From assembly GCA_028291885.1 (NCBI GenBank), contig JAQGNJ010000323.1, positions 1 to 46,273 of the forward strand: a DNA stretch of 46,273 nt. The letters are read 5' to 3'. Origin of the DNA: Ramlibacter sp. Lineage in GTDB: Bacteria; Pseudomonadota; Gammaproteobacteria; Burkholderiales; Burkholderiaceae_C. Position 1 is the first letter of the stretch. Each line of letters begins with the position of its first letter. A model generated the notes under the pieces. That model ran no database searches and was not told where the DNA came from. It saw only the letters and a program-made list of their open reading frames with translations. Made by a program: the position numbers and the translations under genes. Below, piece after piece: positions 1 through 9,084 of this stretch.

Positions 1-374
1 ACAACGCGGGCCGTGACGCCCGCGTGCACGAACACGACGCCGCCATCGGCGAGTGGACCAGGACCCGCACCGTGACCAACGTGCTGGCGGCGCTGGACGA
101 AGCCAAGGTGCCGGCCGGGCGCATCTACACCGTCGCCGACATCGCCGCCGACCCGCACTACGCAGCCCGCGGCATGCTGGAGCAGGTGACGCTGGACGAC
201 GGCAGCACGATGGCCGTGCCCGGCATCGTGCCCAAGCTGTCGCTCACGCCCGGCGGCCACCGCCGCAACGCGCCCGCGCTCGGCCAGGATACCGATGCCG
301 TGCTGCGCGAGGTCGGTCTCACCGATGCGCAGATCGCAGCGCTGAAACAACGCGGCGTGATCGCCGGGAGCTAG
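1..374 (+). CDS. CaiB/BaiF family CoA-transferase, C-terminal fragment
   Basis: The 5' end lies outside the window; the reading frame runs from base 3 to a TAG at 372-374. The visible ~120 residues contain the C-terminal pattern of class III (CaiB/BaiF) CoA-transferases: an LDEAKVPAGRIYTVADI segment, a DPHYAARGMLE segment and a GQDTDAVLREVGL tail. These enzymes move CoA between an acyl-CoA donor and a free acid. The next gene, an HMG-CoA-lyase-like enzyme, starts 2 bases after the stop, so the two are almost certainly co-transcribed and probably act in one acyl-CoA degradation route. The substrate cannot be told from the fragment. Confidence 0.85.
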   Translation, partial: NAGRDARVHEHDAAIGEWTRTRTVTNVLAALDEAKVPAGRIYTVADIAADPHYAARGMLEQVTLDDGSTMAVPGIVPKLSLTPGGHRRNAPALGQDTDAVLREVGLTDAQIAALKQRGVIAGS

Positions 375-376
375 CC

Positions 377-1294
377 ATGAGCAGGATCTTCTTCAACGAG
401 GTCGCCACCCGCGACGGTTTCCAGATCGAGCCCGGCTTCGTGCCCACCGACGACAAGGTGGCGCTGGTCGATGCCCTGTCGGACTGCGGCTTCGCCAAGA
501 TCGAGGTGACGTCTTTCACCTCGCCCAAGGCCATCCCGATGCTGCGCGACGCCGAGGAGGTGATGGGCCGCATCCGGCGCGTGGCGGGCGTGGAGTACAC
601 GGTGCTGGTGCCCAACGTGCGCGGCGCCGAGCGCGCGCTCGAGTCGAAGGCCGACGAGCTGAACATCGTGATGTCCACGTCGGAGACGCACAACCTGGCC
701 AACCTGCGCATGCCGCGCGAGCGCAGCTTCGCGGGCCTGCGCGACGTCATCGCGCTGGCTGCAGGCAAGGCGCCGGTCAACGTGTCGCTGTCGACCTGCT
801 TCGGCTGCCCGATGGAAGGCGAGGTGCCGCAGGACGAGGTGCTGCGCTGGGCCGGCCGCTTCGCCGACCTGGGCGTGCGGGGCCTCACCATCTGCGACAC
901 CACCGGCATGGCGCATCCGGCGCAAGTGCAGCAGATGGTCCGTGCGATGCGCGAGCGCTTCGCGGGCCTGCAACTCACGCTGCACTTCCACAACACGCGC
1001 GGCATGGGCCTGGCCAATGTGCTGGCCGCGGTGCAGGGCGGCATCGACCGCTTCGACGGCTCGCTCGGCGGGCTGGGCGGCTGTCCTTACGCGCCGGGCG
1101 CCAGCGGCAACATCAGCAGCGAGGATGCGATCCACATGCTCGACGCGATGGGTTATGACACGGGGATGGACCTGGACAAGCTGCTCGCACTGGCCCGGCA
1201 GATGCCGGCGATCGTCGGCCACGAGGTGCCGGGCCAGGTCGCCAAGGCCGGCCGCATCACCGACCTGCACCCGCCGCCGGCCCCGCTCAGCTGA
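377..1294 (+). CDS. hydroxymethylglutaryl-CoA lyase family protein
   Basis: A 305-residue TIM-barrel lyase of the HMGL-like family, close to the usual ~300. It opens with the family motif NEVATRDGFQIE (the RDG arginine/aspartate that binds substrate and metal), carries an STCFGCPMEGEV segment, the metal-binding HFHNTRGMGLAN motif near residue 205, and a Cys-containing GGLGGCPYAPGASGN active-site loop near residue 230. HMG-CoA lyase splits HMG-CoA into acetyl-CoA and acetoacetate in leucine breakdown; relatives cleave other 3-hydroxyacyl-CoAs. The ATG is 2 bases after the CoA-transferase stop. Its stop overlaps the stop of the convergent ACBP gene within a palindromic TCAGCTGA. Family call firm, exact substrate open. 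Confidence 0.88.
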   Translation: MSRIFFNEVATRDGFQIEPGFVPTDDKVALVDALSDCGFAKIEVTSFTSPKAIPMLRDAEEVMGRIRRVAGVEYTVLVPNVRGAERALESKADELNIVMSTSETHNLANLRMPRERSFAGLRDVIALAAGKAPVNVSLSTCFGCPMEGEVPQDEVLRWAGRFADLGVRGLTICDTTGMAHPAQVQQMVRAMRERFAGLQLTLHFHNTRGMGLANVLAAVQGGIDRFDGSLGGLGGCPYAPGASGNISSEDAIHMLDAMGYDTGMDLDKLLALARQMPAIVGHEVPGQVAKAGRITDLHPPPAPLS

Positions 1295-1541
1295 GGGACT
1301 CGATCAGGTCGGCGTACTGCTGCTTCGCGTCGTCGCTGGACGTGCCCTTCAGCGCGTTCCACGCGTCCCACTTGGCGCGGCCCACCATGTCGCCGAAGCC
1401 CGGCTTCTTGTCGGCGACGTCGCCGGCCGTGGCCTGCTTGTACAGGCCGTAGAGCTTCAGCAGCGTCGTGTTGTCGGGCCGCTCGGACAGGCTCTTCGAG
1501 CTGGCGACGGCGGCGTCGAAACGGGCTTGCAGGTCAGCCAT
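1287..1541 (-). CDS. acyl-CoA-binding protein (ACBP)
   Basis: An 84-residue protein, the standard ACBP length. It shows the family's four-helix pattern: LQARFDAAVASSKSL, then LYGLYKQATAGD (the YxxxKQA acyl-CoA-binding helix, near residues 30-41), GRAKWDAWNALKG (the KWDAW motif) and a final helix with YADLIESL. ACBPs hold long-chain acyl-CoA esters in the cytoplasm. The gene is convergent with the HMG-CoA-lyase-like gene, overlapping its last 8 bases. Its position beside two acyl-CoA enzymes and a phasin gene fits a lipid/PHA metabolism neighbourhood. Confidence 0.93.
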   Translation of the reverse strand: MADLQARFDAAVASSKSLSERPDNTTLLKLYGLYKQATAGDVADKKPGFGDMVGRAKWDAWNALKGTSSDDAKQQYADLIESLS

Positions 1542-1613
1542 GGAATGCTCCGGAAGATGTTGCTGGATGCGCGGGCGCGCCGCGGCAAAAGCTGGCGATC
1601 TTAAGCGCTGTGC

Positions 1614-2060
1614 TCATTCGTCCTTGATGCGCAGCGTCAGGAATTGCGCTTCGTAGTCCTTGGCCAGCGAGATCTTCTGCTCCTCGGTGAGGACCTTGCC
1701 CGCCTCCTGGAAGAACTTGCGCTCTTCTTCGGTCAGGTGGTGCTCGATCTTGTCGGCGAGCTTCTTGGCGGCTTCCATCCATGCCTGGGACTCGGGCTCC
1801 ATCCCCTCCATGTCCTCCACCATCTCGTCCATCTGGTGGTGTTCGGCGATGGCGTGGCGGGAGGCATCGACCGTGGCGTCGTGGGCGAACAGCGGGACGT
1901 AGAAGCAGCGCTCCTCCGCCGTCTCGTGCGCGAGCAGTTCCCGCTTCAGTTCGGTGAACACGTGCTGCCGCATCGGCTTGTCCCCCTCGGTGGCGAGCAG
2001 ACGGGTGTACAGGGCCCGCTGGGTTTCATGGCTGACGCGCAGTGCTTCGAAAATGTTCAT
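1614..2060 (-). CDS. hemerythrin HHE domain protein
   Basis: A 148-residue all-helical protein with the histidine/glutamate pattern of hemerythrin-like HHE domains: an early SHETQ, HETAEERCFY near residue 49, EHHQMDEM near residue 74 and EHHLTEEERKFF near residue 107. These residues hold a di-iron centre that binds O2 or responds to oxidative or nitrosative stress; some family members are regulatory. It stands alone, with 72 bases to the downstream ACBP gene and 81 to the upstream TPR gene, so an operon is possible but not shown. The specific ligand cannot be inferred. Confidence 0.88.
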   Translation of the reverse strand: MNIFEALRVSHETQRALYTRLLATEGDKPMRQHVFTELKRELLAHETAEERCFYVPLFAHDATVDASRHAIAEHHQMDEMVEDMEGMEPESQAWMEAAKKLADKIEHHLTEEERKFFQEAGKVLTEEQKISLAKDYEAQFLTLRIKDE

Positions 2061-2141
2061 GGGGCCGGAGTGTGCCGTCCCGCGAGGCTCTTCCGTGTAG
2101 GCGTGTTGCCCGACGCTGTGCCCGAATCGTTCGGAGAAGGC

Positions 2142-2915
2142 TCAGTCCTCCAGTTCGGCCCTGGCCATGTCGACCTCCAGCCTTTCCTTGGCGTCCATCG
2201 GCTTGCTCTGTGCCGCCTGTTCATAGAGCTTGGTCGCTTCCTTCATGCGCTTGTCGCCTTCCAGCATGACCAGGCCGTTGGCGCACTCGATCATCCCGAT
2301 GGCCGAACCCGGATGCAGCTTGAGCCCGTCGTGGAACAGCCGCAGTCCGGTCTCCATCTTGGCGCCGTAGGTCATGCCGCCGATCAGCGTGCCGACCTTG
2401 TCGATCACCTCCGCGTGGAAGGCCCCGAGCGCGATGTACGCGTCCGCGTGCTTGGGTTGCAGCTTGATCGTTCTTTCCAGCGATTCCTTGACCTTGCTGC
2501 CAAGGCCCTGGGCGAGCGCCCGCGCCACGCTGATACCCTGGCTGTAGCGCCCAAGCGCATATGCCTGCCAGTACCAGGCATTGGGGTTCTTGGCGTCCGT
2601 CGCCGTCTGTTCCTCGGCCCGCTGCGCCACTTGCAGCAGCAGGTCCAGTTTGGTCTTTTCCCTTTTCTCCAGGTAGTTCGCGTAGATGCAGGTCGCCTTG
2701 TTGGCGACGGTGATGCCGTCGCCGCCGGCCTTGAGCCCCGCGAGCGCCGCCTGCTGGAACTCGCCGCTGTGAAACAGCACCCACGCCGCCAGCACCGCCT
2801 CGTCGCGCGGCAGCGGTTCCGCATCGCCCGCGTGCAATCGCGCCCAGTCCCTGCGAACCGAGGCCGCATCGAACGGATAGTCGCCCAGGTGGGGGAAAGC
2901 GGTCCACTTGGTCAT
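2142..2915 (-). CDS. TPR-like protein, function unknown
   Basis: A 257-residue soluble helical protein with no signal peptide. Tetratricopeptide-like helices are visible, for example AQRAEEQTATDAKNPNAWYW, ERTIKLQPKHADAYIALGAF and GLKLHPGSAIGMIECANGL, each with the Pro-x-(Asn/Lys/Gly)-x-x-(Ala/Trp) spacing of TPR units. An AGGAGAGG ribosome site sits just before the ATG. It begins 15 bases after the TetR gene stop, so regulator and TPR protein form one minus-strand transcript. TPRs mediate protein contacts; no partner is suggested by the sequence. Confidence 0.75.
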   Translation of the reverse strand: MTKWTAFPHLGDYPFDAASVRRDWARLHAGDAEPLPRDEAVLAAWVLFHSGEFQQAALAGLKAGGDGITVANKATCIYANYLEKREKTKLDLLLQVAQRAEEQTATDAKNPNAWYWQAYALGRYSQGISVARALAQGLGSKVKESLERTIKLQPKHADAYIALGAFHAEVIDKVGTLIGGMTYGAKMETGLRLFHDGLKLHPGSAIGMIECANGLVMLEGDKRMKEATKLYEQAAQSKPMDAKERLEVDMARAELED

Positions 2916-2930
2916 GAAGCCTCTCCTGGT

Positions 2931-3596
2931 TCAGCCGTCGCCGTCGCCGCTGTAGGCCCCCACAAGCCCGAGCAGGTGCGCGCGCTGGCCCTGTTCGAGA
3001 TAGGGTAGCAGCAGATTGAGGACGTGGTGTGCTCCGCGCAGCAAGGACAGTTGCGCCGCCTGCGTTTCCAGCGCCCGGCGGGGCTCGCGCACGTACTCGT
3101 AACTCAGCCAGTACGTCAGCACCACGACCATGCAGGTGGCGGTGGCTTCGACCGCACGCGAATCGATCGTGATCGCGCCGCTGCGGCTCATGCCGTCGAG
3201 CATGGCCTTGATCGCGCGGGTCTTGCGCCTGAGGACGGCCTGGAAATGCGTTTCCAGCCGCCGGTTCTTCGACAGCAGGTCGTTCAGGTCGCGGTAAAGG
3301 AAGCGGTGCTGCCAGATCAGCTCGAACAGCGAGTGCATGAAGAACCAGGCGTCTTCCACGTCGGCCACGTCGCCGCCGGCGTCGAGCAGTTCGTTCAGTC
3401 CCGCTTCGTAGCGGTCGAACAGCGCGTTGATCAGTTCATCCTTGGCAGGATAGTGGTAGTAGAGATTGCCGGGGCTGATCTTGAGCTCGGCCGAGATCAG
3501 GGTCGTCGAAACGTTCGGCTCGCCGAAACGGTTGAACAGGTCGAGGCTCACCTCCAGGATCCGTTGCGCGGTTCGCCGGGGCGCTTTTTTCGCCAT
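2931..3596 (-). CDS. TetR/AcrR family transcriptional regulator
   Basis: A 221-residue regulator. Residues 1-60 form the TetR helix-turn-helix: AQRILEVSLDLFNRFG, then STTLISAELKISPGNLYYHY, ending in the typical YYHYPAKDELINALF. The C-terminal ~150 residues are a helical ligand and dimer domain with no recognisable ligand signature. It is the first gene of a two-gene unit with the TPR protein and probably regulates itself. The phasin gene lies 136 bases upstream on the same strand, so a role in acyl-CoA or PHA metabolism is possible but unproven. Confidence 0.87.
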   Translation of the reverse strand: MAKKAPRRTAQRILEVSLDLFNRFGEPNVSTTLISAELKISPGNLYYHYPAKDELINALFDRYEAGLNELLDAGGDVADVEDAWFFMHSLFELIWQHRFLYRDLNDLLSKNRRLETHFQAVLRRKTRAIKAMLDGMSRSGAITIDSRAVEATATCMVVVLTYWLSYEYVREPRRALETQAAQLSLLRGAHHVLNLLLPYLEQGQRAHLLGLVGAYSGDGDG

Positions 3597-3732
3597 GCCT
3601 CAGGCCGGGCTGGTCAAGGAACGAGGCGGGATCGCGGGGCTTGCCATCAGCCCAGTTTAGGCGCGGCGTCATGACAGCCGTGCTGCAACGCAGCAAGCTC
3701 GGCGCCGCCGCGGCGGCCTGCGCCGACCGGCC

Positions 3733-4236
3733 TCAGGCCGACTTGCGCGCCGGCTTGCGCTTTGCAGCTGCCTGGCGAGCGGTCTTTTCCGGCGCGCGCT
3801 TGGGCGCTGCGGGCTTGGCGCCCAGCTTGGAGATGTTGCGATTGAGTTCGTCGATGCGAGCGCTCAGCGCCTCGATGTCCCTGGCCGTCGGCACGCCCAG
3901 CCTGCCGAGCGCCTTGGAGACCCGGTCTTCGAAGATCGTCTCGAGCTTGTCCCACTGGCCGCTGGCCCGGGAAGAAATGTCGGTGGCCATCGACGCCATG
4001 CGGCTGGTGGCTTCGCTGAATTTGTCGCCCGCCGCGGCCTGGGTCTTGCGCTGCATCGTGGCGCCTTCCTTGACCAGGGAGTCGAAGACCTTGCTGCCTT
4101 CTTCCTGGGCCTTGGCGAAAGCGCCGAGCCCGGCCAGCCAGATCTGCTGCGCCGATTCCTTGACCGTGCTGGAGAAGTCGGGTGCGGGGCCGGCGCCCGT
4201 GTTTTCCGTTTCTGTGTTCCTGGTTCTGGTGGACAT
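3733..4236 (-). CDS. phasin-type PHA granule-associated protein (PhaF/PhaI family)
   Basis: A 167-residue amphipathic helical protein. The N-terminal part (residues ~20-125) has the PhaI/PhaF phasin pattern: QQIWLAGLGAFAKAQEEGSKVFDSLVKEG followed by VSKALGRLGVPTARDIEALSARIDELN, a hydrophobic then coiled-coil segment that coats polyhydroxyalkanoate granules. The C-terminus (from ~140) is an Ala/Lys/Pro-rich basic tail, like the shortened histone-like DNA-binding tail of PhaF. An AAGGAG site precedes the ATG. It is divergent from the acyltransferase gene at 4386. Confidence 0.85.
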   Translation of the reverse strand: MSTRTRNTETENTGAGPAPDFSSTVKESAQQIWLAGLGAFAKAQEEGSKVFDSLVKEGATMQRKTQAAAGDKFSEATSRMASMATDISSRASGQWDKLETIFEDRVSKALGRLGVPTARDIEALSARIDELNRNISKLGAKPAAPKRAPEKTARQAAAKRKPARKSA

Positions 4237-4385
4237 GCTGGCTCCTTCTGGTTCGCGGTCGCAAGGCGGACATCCGCCGTGTCCGGTCGACTCTAGGTCG
4301 GTCCGCGGCCGCTGTGTAGACGCGTCCTTCTAAATGCGCTCGTTCGGGCAACCCGACCTCGACAGGCCGCACCCATAATCGGTCG

Positions 4386-5519
4386 ATGATGCACAACGGC
4401 GGATGGGCAATCCCCGGGCACCGGGATGCGACTTGGGGTGGGAACATCCAGGCCCTGCGCTTTCTCGCCGCGCTCTGGGTCGCCGCGTTCCACCTGAACC
4501 TGATGTTCGGGACCGGCCTGAACGTTCCGTGGCTGACCGGCATCGCGCAGGCCGGCTATGCGGGCGTGGACCTGTTCTTCGTCATCAGCGGCTACATCAT
4601 GGCCAAGACGACCGAGCACCTGCCGCCGACGCCGCGCGCGGCGACCGTGTTCCTGGCGCGCCGCTTCCTGCGGATCTATTCGGGCTGGTGGCCGTTCTTC
4701 CTGATGTACCTGCTGTACGGGATCCGCGTCGGGGAGGTCGGTCCCGAAAAGCAGTTGCTCTCCTCGTTCCTGCTCTTGCCCACCCTGCTGCCGTATCACC
4801 TCCTGCCGATCGCCTGGACGCTGTCCTTCGAATTGCTGTTCTACATCTGTACGGCGTTTCTGCTGGTCTGGAACCGCCGCCGCGCGCGCCCGCTCCTGTT
4901 CGCCTGGGCAACCGTGGTCGTGGCGCTCAACGCGGTCTGGCTTGCCACCGGTTTCTACGACCCGGACAACGTCTCCGAGGTGGGGGTCACGCAATGGTTC
5001 TTCTTCTATCCGCTGGCGCTCGAATTCGTCGGCGGCTTCTTGCTGCATTCCTATCTGTCACGGCGCGCCTCGGCCCCGTGCTGGCCCTGGCTGGCGGCCG
5101 CTGCGTTGTTCTGCGTTGCCATCGCGGCCTACCAGCGCGTGGGCCACTTCCACATGGCCGGCCTCGCCGGTTTTTTCCACGTCAGCGAGCGGACCTTCCT
5201 CTGGGGCGGCTTTGCCATCTGCCTGGTTGCCGCCGCCGTTCGGCTCGAGGACGCCGGTGTGAGGCCGCTTGCCTGGGCCGAACGCCTGGGCGATGCTTCG
5301 TACAGCATCTATCTGGGCCACATGCTGCTGATCCAGCTGTTCCTGCGCGCGGTGCCGGCCGCCGCGGCTGCAACCGCGCCCAAGACGTCGATGTACGTTC
5401 TGATCCTGGCCGGCGTCGTGTTGTTGCTGTGGATGTACCACCTGTGGGTCGAGCGGCCGATCTACATGTTTGCCGTGAAAATGCTGCCTCCCCCCGCGAG
5501 CCGCCTCCCGCCTGAATGA
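4386..5519 (+). CDS. acyltransferase 3 (OafA-like) membrane protein
   Basis: A 377-residue polytopic inner-membrane protein of the acyltransferase-3 family, which moves acyl groups (often acetyl) to sugars of surface glycans. Residues ~18-45 hold the family opening IQALRFLAALWVAAFHLNLM with its key histidine, followed by GYAGVDLFFVISGYIM and RRFLRIYSGWWP. About ten hydrophobic segments follow, with ASYSIYLGHMLLIQLF near residue 305 and a short cytoplasmic tail. It is monocistronic by appearance, 149 bases from the T2SS operon and divergent from the phasin gene. It could act on the polysaccharide encoded at 19.6-31 kb, which is inference only. Confidence 0.87.
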   Translation: MMHNGGWAIPGHRDATWGGNIQALRFLAALWVAAFHLNLMFGTGLNVPWLTGIAQAGYAGVDLFFVISGYIMAKTTEHLPPTPRAATVFLARRFLRIYSGWWPFFLMYLLYGIRVGEVGPEKQLLSSFLLLPTLLPYHLLPIAWTLSFELLFYICTAFLLVWNRRRARPLLFAWATVVVALNAVWLATGFYDPDNVSEVGVTQWFFFYPLALEFVGGFLLHSYLSRRASAPCWPWLAAAALFCVAIAAYQRVGHFHMAGLAGFFHVSERTFLWGGFAICLVAAAVRLEDAGVRPLAWAERLGDASYSIYLGHMLLIQLFLRAVPAAAAATAPKTSMYVLILAGVVLLLWMYHLWVERPIYMFAVKMLPPPASRLPPE

Positions 5520-5668
5520 ATCGTCGTCCGGCAGCCATTTGGGACTGGCCTTCGGCAGCGCCATCGCCTGGTACGACAGCTCCTTCACGCCGTCGGCGCA
5601 CGGCTTTTCGAGATTCCTGATCCCCGGCCGAAGCGGCGGGGCTTGTGCCGTATGAGACAATTTTGCCC

Positions 5669-7387
5669 ATGTTGACAAGCGTTTCCCCGGCTGAAGGCTT
5701 CGCCGTCGATGAGTCGGAGCTGGGCATCGGCAACCTGCTTGTCCAGACCGGCAAACTGAGCTCGCGCGACCTCGAGCGCGCGATCGCGGCGGGTGACGAA
5801 CTGAGGGGGCGCCTCTCGGAGGTGCTCGTGCAACTCGGGCTGGTGTCCGAGATCGACGTCGCCCAGGCGAGGTCCACCCTGCTCGGGATCCCGTTCGTCA
5901 GCGCCGACGATTTCCCCGAGGTCTGGCCCGACGTGCAGGGCTTGCAGCCGGCTTTCCTGCGGTCGCACCGCGTGCTGCCGGTGGCGCAGCAGGACAGTCA
6001 GCTCGACGTGGTGATGGCGGATCCGCAGGACCGCTTCGTCCTCAAGGCCCTGCGCCTGGCGACGGGCCTGTCGATCCGGCCCTTCCTGGCGATGGGAAGC
6101 GACATCGACAAGGCGCTCGCGCGGCGCGATGTCGAAGGCGGCATCGAGGACGGCGAGGTCGAAGAAGACGTCGATTCGGGCGATTTCGTCGAACACCTGA
6201 AGGATCTCGCCAGCGAAGCGCCGGTGATCCGGCTGGTCAACACGATCATCGGCCGCGTGATCGAGCTGCGCGCTTCCGACATCCACCTGGAGCCGTTCGA
6301 GAACGGCCTGCAGGTGCGCTACCGGGTGGACGGCGTGCTGCAGGAAGCGGACCTGCTTGCGGTCAAGCAGGGAGCCGCGGTCGTCTCGCGCATCAAGTTG
6401 CTCGCGCACATCGATATCGCCGAGCGCCGCTTGCCGCAGGACGGGCGGATCCGCACCCGGGTCAAGGGCCGCGAACTGGATCTGCGGATTTCCACGGTCC
6501 CCACGGTCCACGGCGAAAGCGTCGTCATGCGGGTGCTCGATCGCGCCAGCGTGCGCCTGAGCCTGGAAGAAATGGCGATGGACGAGGCCACGCTGCGAGC
6601 CTTCCGCGCGCTGCTGGCCAGGCCCCACGGGATTTTCCTGGTCACCGGGCCGACCGGAGCGGGCAAGACGACGACGCTGTATGCCGGGCTGTCCGAGCTG
6701 GATGCCTCGGCGCAAAAGATCATCACCGTCGAAGATCCGGTCGAATACCAGTTCGCCGGCATCGCGCAGATGCAGGTGCATTCGCAGATCGGCCTGACCT
6801 TCGCCTCGGCGCTGCGGTCGATCCTGCGGCAGGACCCGGACATCATCATGATCGGTGAAATGCGCGACGGCGAAACCGCGCAGATCGCGGTCCAGGCGGC
6901 GCTCACCGGCCACCTGGTCCTGTCGACGCTGCACACCAACACGGCGGCCAGCGCGGTGATCCGCATGCGCGACATGGGGGTGGAGCGTTATCTCATCACG
7001 TCGACAGTCATCGGCGTCGTGGCCCAGCGCCTGGTCCGCACCTTGTGCGGCGACTGCAAGCAAGCCTACACGCCCGATCCGGCGATGCTGCAGTCCACGG
7101 GCCTGGAGCGGTTCGTCGCGCCCGGTTCTGCGCTGTACCGGGCCCGCGGTTGCCCCAGCTGCCGCAACACCGGCTACAAGGGCCGGGCCGGCCTGTTCGA
7201 GCTGCTGATGGTGGACGACGCCATGCGCAAGGGCATCCTGGACGGCGCCGACGGGTCGGTGCTGCAGGAACTGGCCGTCGGCGCCGGCATGGTCACGCTG
7301 TACGAAGACGGCCTGCGCAAGGTCGGCAAGGGGCTGACAACCTACGAGGAAGTCTTGCGCGCGACCGCGAGCGAGGACAATGGCTGA
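5669..7387 (+). CDS. gspE: type II secretion ATPase GspE
   Basis: A 572-residue cytoplasmic hexameric ATPase that drives pseudopilus assembly. An N1E domain (~1-150) is followed by the N2E/C-terminal ATPase: Walker A GPTGAGKTTTLYA near residue 327, the Asp box ITVEDPVEYQ, Walker B DPDIIMIGEMRD, the His box LVLSTLHTNTA, and a zinc site made of LCGDC near 460 and CPSCRNTGY near 495. I chose the ATG at 5669; a GTG eight codons upstream is in frame but lies in AT-richer sequence (TATGAGACAATTTTG) that looks like promoter or leader. It is the first gene of the T2SS operon and overlaps gspF by 8 bases. Confidence 0.95.
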   Translation: MLTSVSPAEGFAVDESELGIGNLLVQTGKLSSRDLERAIAAGDELRGRLSEVLVQLGLVSEIDVAQARSTLLGIPFVSADDFPEVWPDVQGLQPAFLRSHRVLPVAQQDSQLDVVMADPQDRFVLKALRLATGLSIRPFLAMGSDIDKALARRDVEGGIEDGEVEEDVDSGDFVEHLKDLASEAPVIRLVNTIIGRVIELRASDIHLEPFENGLQVRYRVDGVLQEADLLAVKQGAAVVSRIKLLAHIDIAERRLPQDGRIRTRVKGRELDLRISTVPTVHGESVVMRVLDRASVRLSLEEMAMDEATLRAFRALLARPHGIFLVTGPTGAGKTTTLYAGLSELDASAQKIITVEDPVEYQFAGIAQMQVHSQIGLTFASALRSILRQDPDIIMIGEMRDGETAQIAVQAALTGHLVLSTLHTNTAASAVIRMRDMGVERYLITSTVIGVVAQRLVRTLCGDCKQAYTPDPAMLQSTGLERFVAPGSALYRARGCPSCRNTGYKGRAGLFELLMVDDAMRKGILDGADGSVLQELAVGAGMVTLYEDGLRKVGKGLTTYEEVLRATASEDNG

Positions 7388-8624
7388 ATTCATCTGGCGC
7401 GCAACCGAGCGCTCCGGTCGCACGCAGCATGGGCGGCTCGACGCCGCCAGCGCGCCGCAAGCCGCGCTCCAGCTGCGCTCGCGCGGACTGGTCCCGCTGT
7501 CCATCGAAGCCGCGTCCGGCGCCCTGCCGCAGGGCGCAGCGGATCTGCCGCGGCCGCGCCCATGGTCGCTGTCGCTGCGCAGGAATCCGTCCATCAGCGG
7601 CAAGGACATCCTGAGCGTCACCACCGAATTGAGCATCATGCTGCGGGCCGGACTGCCTTTGGCCTATGCCCTCAAGCTGCTGCTCGAGATGGGGCACAAC
7701 CCGGCCCTGCGCACGTTGCTGCAGGAGGTGCTGGACGACGTGAAGGGCGGCGCGCCCCTGAGCCGGGCGCTGGCGCGCCACCCCGCGCAGTTCGGCGAGT
7801 TCTACGTCAGCATGGTCCGCGCCGGCGAGGCGGGCGGGCAGCTGGCCGTGGTGCTGGAGCGACTGGTCGGCCACATGGAGCGCATTGCGGCGATGCGCGA
7901 GAACGTGGTGTCGGCCGCCACCTATCCCGCGATCCTGCTCGGCGTGTCCGTGCTGTCGGTGATCGGCATGATCGGTTTCGTCGTGCCGCAGTTCGAGAAG
8001 CTGTTCGCCGACCTCGGAGACGCCATTCCCTTCGCCACCCGGGTGGTGCTGATGTTGAGCCATGTGTTCCGCGACTGGGGCCTGCTGATCGGCATCGTCC
8101 TCGTGATCGCGGTATGGGCGGGGCGGCGCTGGGCCCACACGCCCGCGGGGCACGCGAAGCTCCAGGCGCGGCTCTTGCGCCTGCCGCTGGTCGGCAAGCT
8201 GTTGCTCGATTTCCAGCTCACGGTGTTTGCCCGCACCATGGGCACGCTGGTTGCCGGCGGTGTGTCGCTGCTCGGGGCCATCGAGATCGCGATCTCCACC
8301 GTTACCAGCCCGCCGGTGCGGCAAGCGATGTCCGGGATGGCGTCCTCCATCAAGGGCGGCGGCAGGTTGACCCAGGCACTGGCCGAGACCCGGCAGTTCG
8401 AGCCGCTCGCGGTGAATCTGGTCCGCGTCGGCGAGGAGACCGGAAGGCTCGGACCCATGCTGCTCGAGGTTGCGCAGCTGCTTGACCGCAGGGTGGAAAC
8501 CGGAGTGCGCCGCCTTCTCACGCTGCTCGAGCCTGCGCTGATCCTGCTGCTCGGCGGGCTCATCGCCACCATCATTGTTTCCATCCTGCTTGGCATCCTG
8601 GCGATCAATGATCTCGCTGTATGA
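7380..8624 (+). CDS. gspF: type II secretion inner-membrane platform protein GspF
   Basis: A 414-residue protein with two repeated T2SSF domains (residues ~75-200 and ~280-400), each ending in membrane segments such as YPAILLGVSVLSVIGMIGF and ALILLLGGLIATIIVSILLG. The N-terminal FIWRATERSGRTQHGRLDA is typical of GspF. It forms the membrane base that couples GspE to the pseudopilus. Its ATG overlaps the end of gspE, showing translational coupling; gspG starts 8 bases after its stop. Confidence 0.95.
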   Translation: MAEFIWRATERSGRTQHGRLDAASAPQAALQLRSRGLVPLSIEAASGALPQGAADLPRPRPWSLSLRRNPSISGKDILSVTTELSIMLRAGLPLAYALKLLLEMGHNPALRTLLQEVLDDVKGGAPLSRALARHPAQFGEFYVSMVRAGEAGGQLAVVLERLVGHMERIAAMRENVVSAATYPAILLGVSVLSVIGMIGFVVPQFEKLFADLGDAIPFATRVVLMLSHVFRDWGLLIGIVLVIAVWAGRRWAHTPAGHAKLQARLLRLPLVGKLLLDFQLTVFARTMGTLVAGGVSLLGAIEIAISTVTSPPVRQAMSGMASSIKGGGRLTQALAETRQFEPLAVNLVRVGEETGRLGPMLLEVAQLLDRRVETGVRRLLTLLEPALILLLGGLIATIIVSILLGILAINDLAV

Positions 8625-8631
8625 TTTTGGA

Positions 8632-9084
8632 ATGACCAACGCTTCCCGTTTTCGCCCGAGCCGTGCACGCCGCAGCGGCATTCGCACACATGGTTTTACG
8701 CTGGTCGAACTGCTGGTCGTGCTCGCGATCCTTGCGCTGCTGGCCGGCATCGTCGGCCCCAAGGTCCTGGGCCAGCTCGGAGGCGCCAAGGCGAAGACCG
8801 CCGCCGTCCAGATCGCCGACCTGGAAAAGACATTGGAGCTCTTCAAGCTGGACGTCGGCCGTTATCCCACGGCGGAAGAAGGTCTCGATGCGCTGGTCAA
8901 GAAGCCCGCCAATGCAACTGCCTGGTCCGGCCCTTACCTCAAGGGAGGCGTGCCCATGGACCCATGGTCCCATCCCTATGTCTACAAGCCCGGCGCCGGC
9001 GGTACTTTCGAAATCCTGTCTCTCGGGGCGGATGGCACGCCAGGCGGTGAGGGTGAAAACGGCGACATCCGCAACAAGCAATAG
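8632..9084 (+). CDS. gspG: major pseudopilin GspG
   Basis: A 150-residue major pseudopilin. After a 20-residue basic leader comes the prepilin peptidase site G/FTLVELLVVLAILALL with the essential Glu at +5, then a hydrophobic helix. The globular part has the GRYPTAEEGLDALV signature and the C-terminal calcium-loop region GPYLKGGVPMDPW ... LGADGTPGGEGENGDI. I took the ATG at 8632 rather than in-frame upstream starts because those lie inside gspF and lengthen the leader abnormally. GspG polymerises into the piston-like pseudopilus. Confidence 0.94.
   Translation: MTNASRFRPSRARRSGIRTHGFTLVELLVVLAILALLAGIVGPKVLGQLGGAKAKTAAVQIADLEKTLELFKLDVGRYPTAEEGLDALVKKPANATAWSGPYLKGGVPMDPWSHPYVYKPGAGGTFEILSLGADGTPGGEGENGDIRNKQ

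Noticed and set aside
5585-7639. Minus-strand open frame of about 680 codons
   Set aside because: Antisense shadow of gspE; the opposite strand carries complete Walker and zinc motifs.
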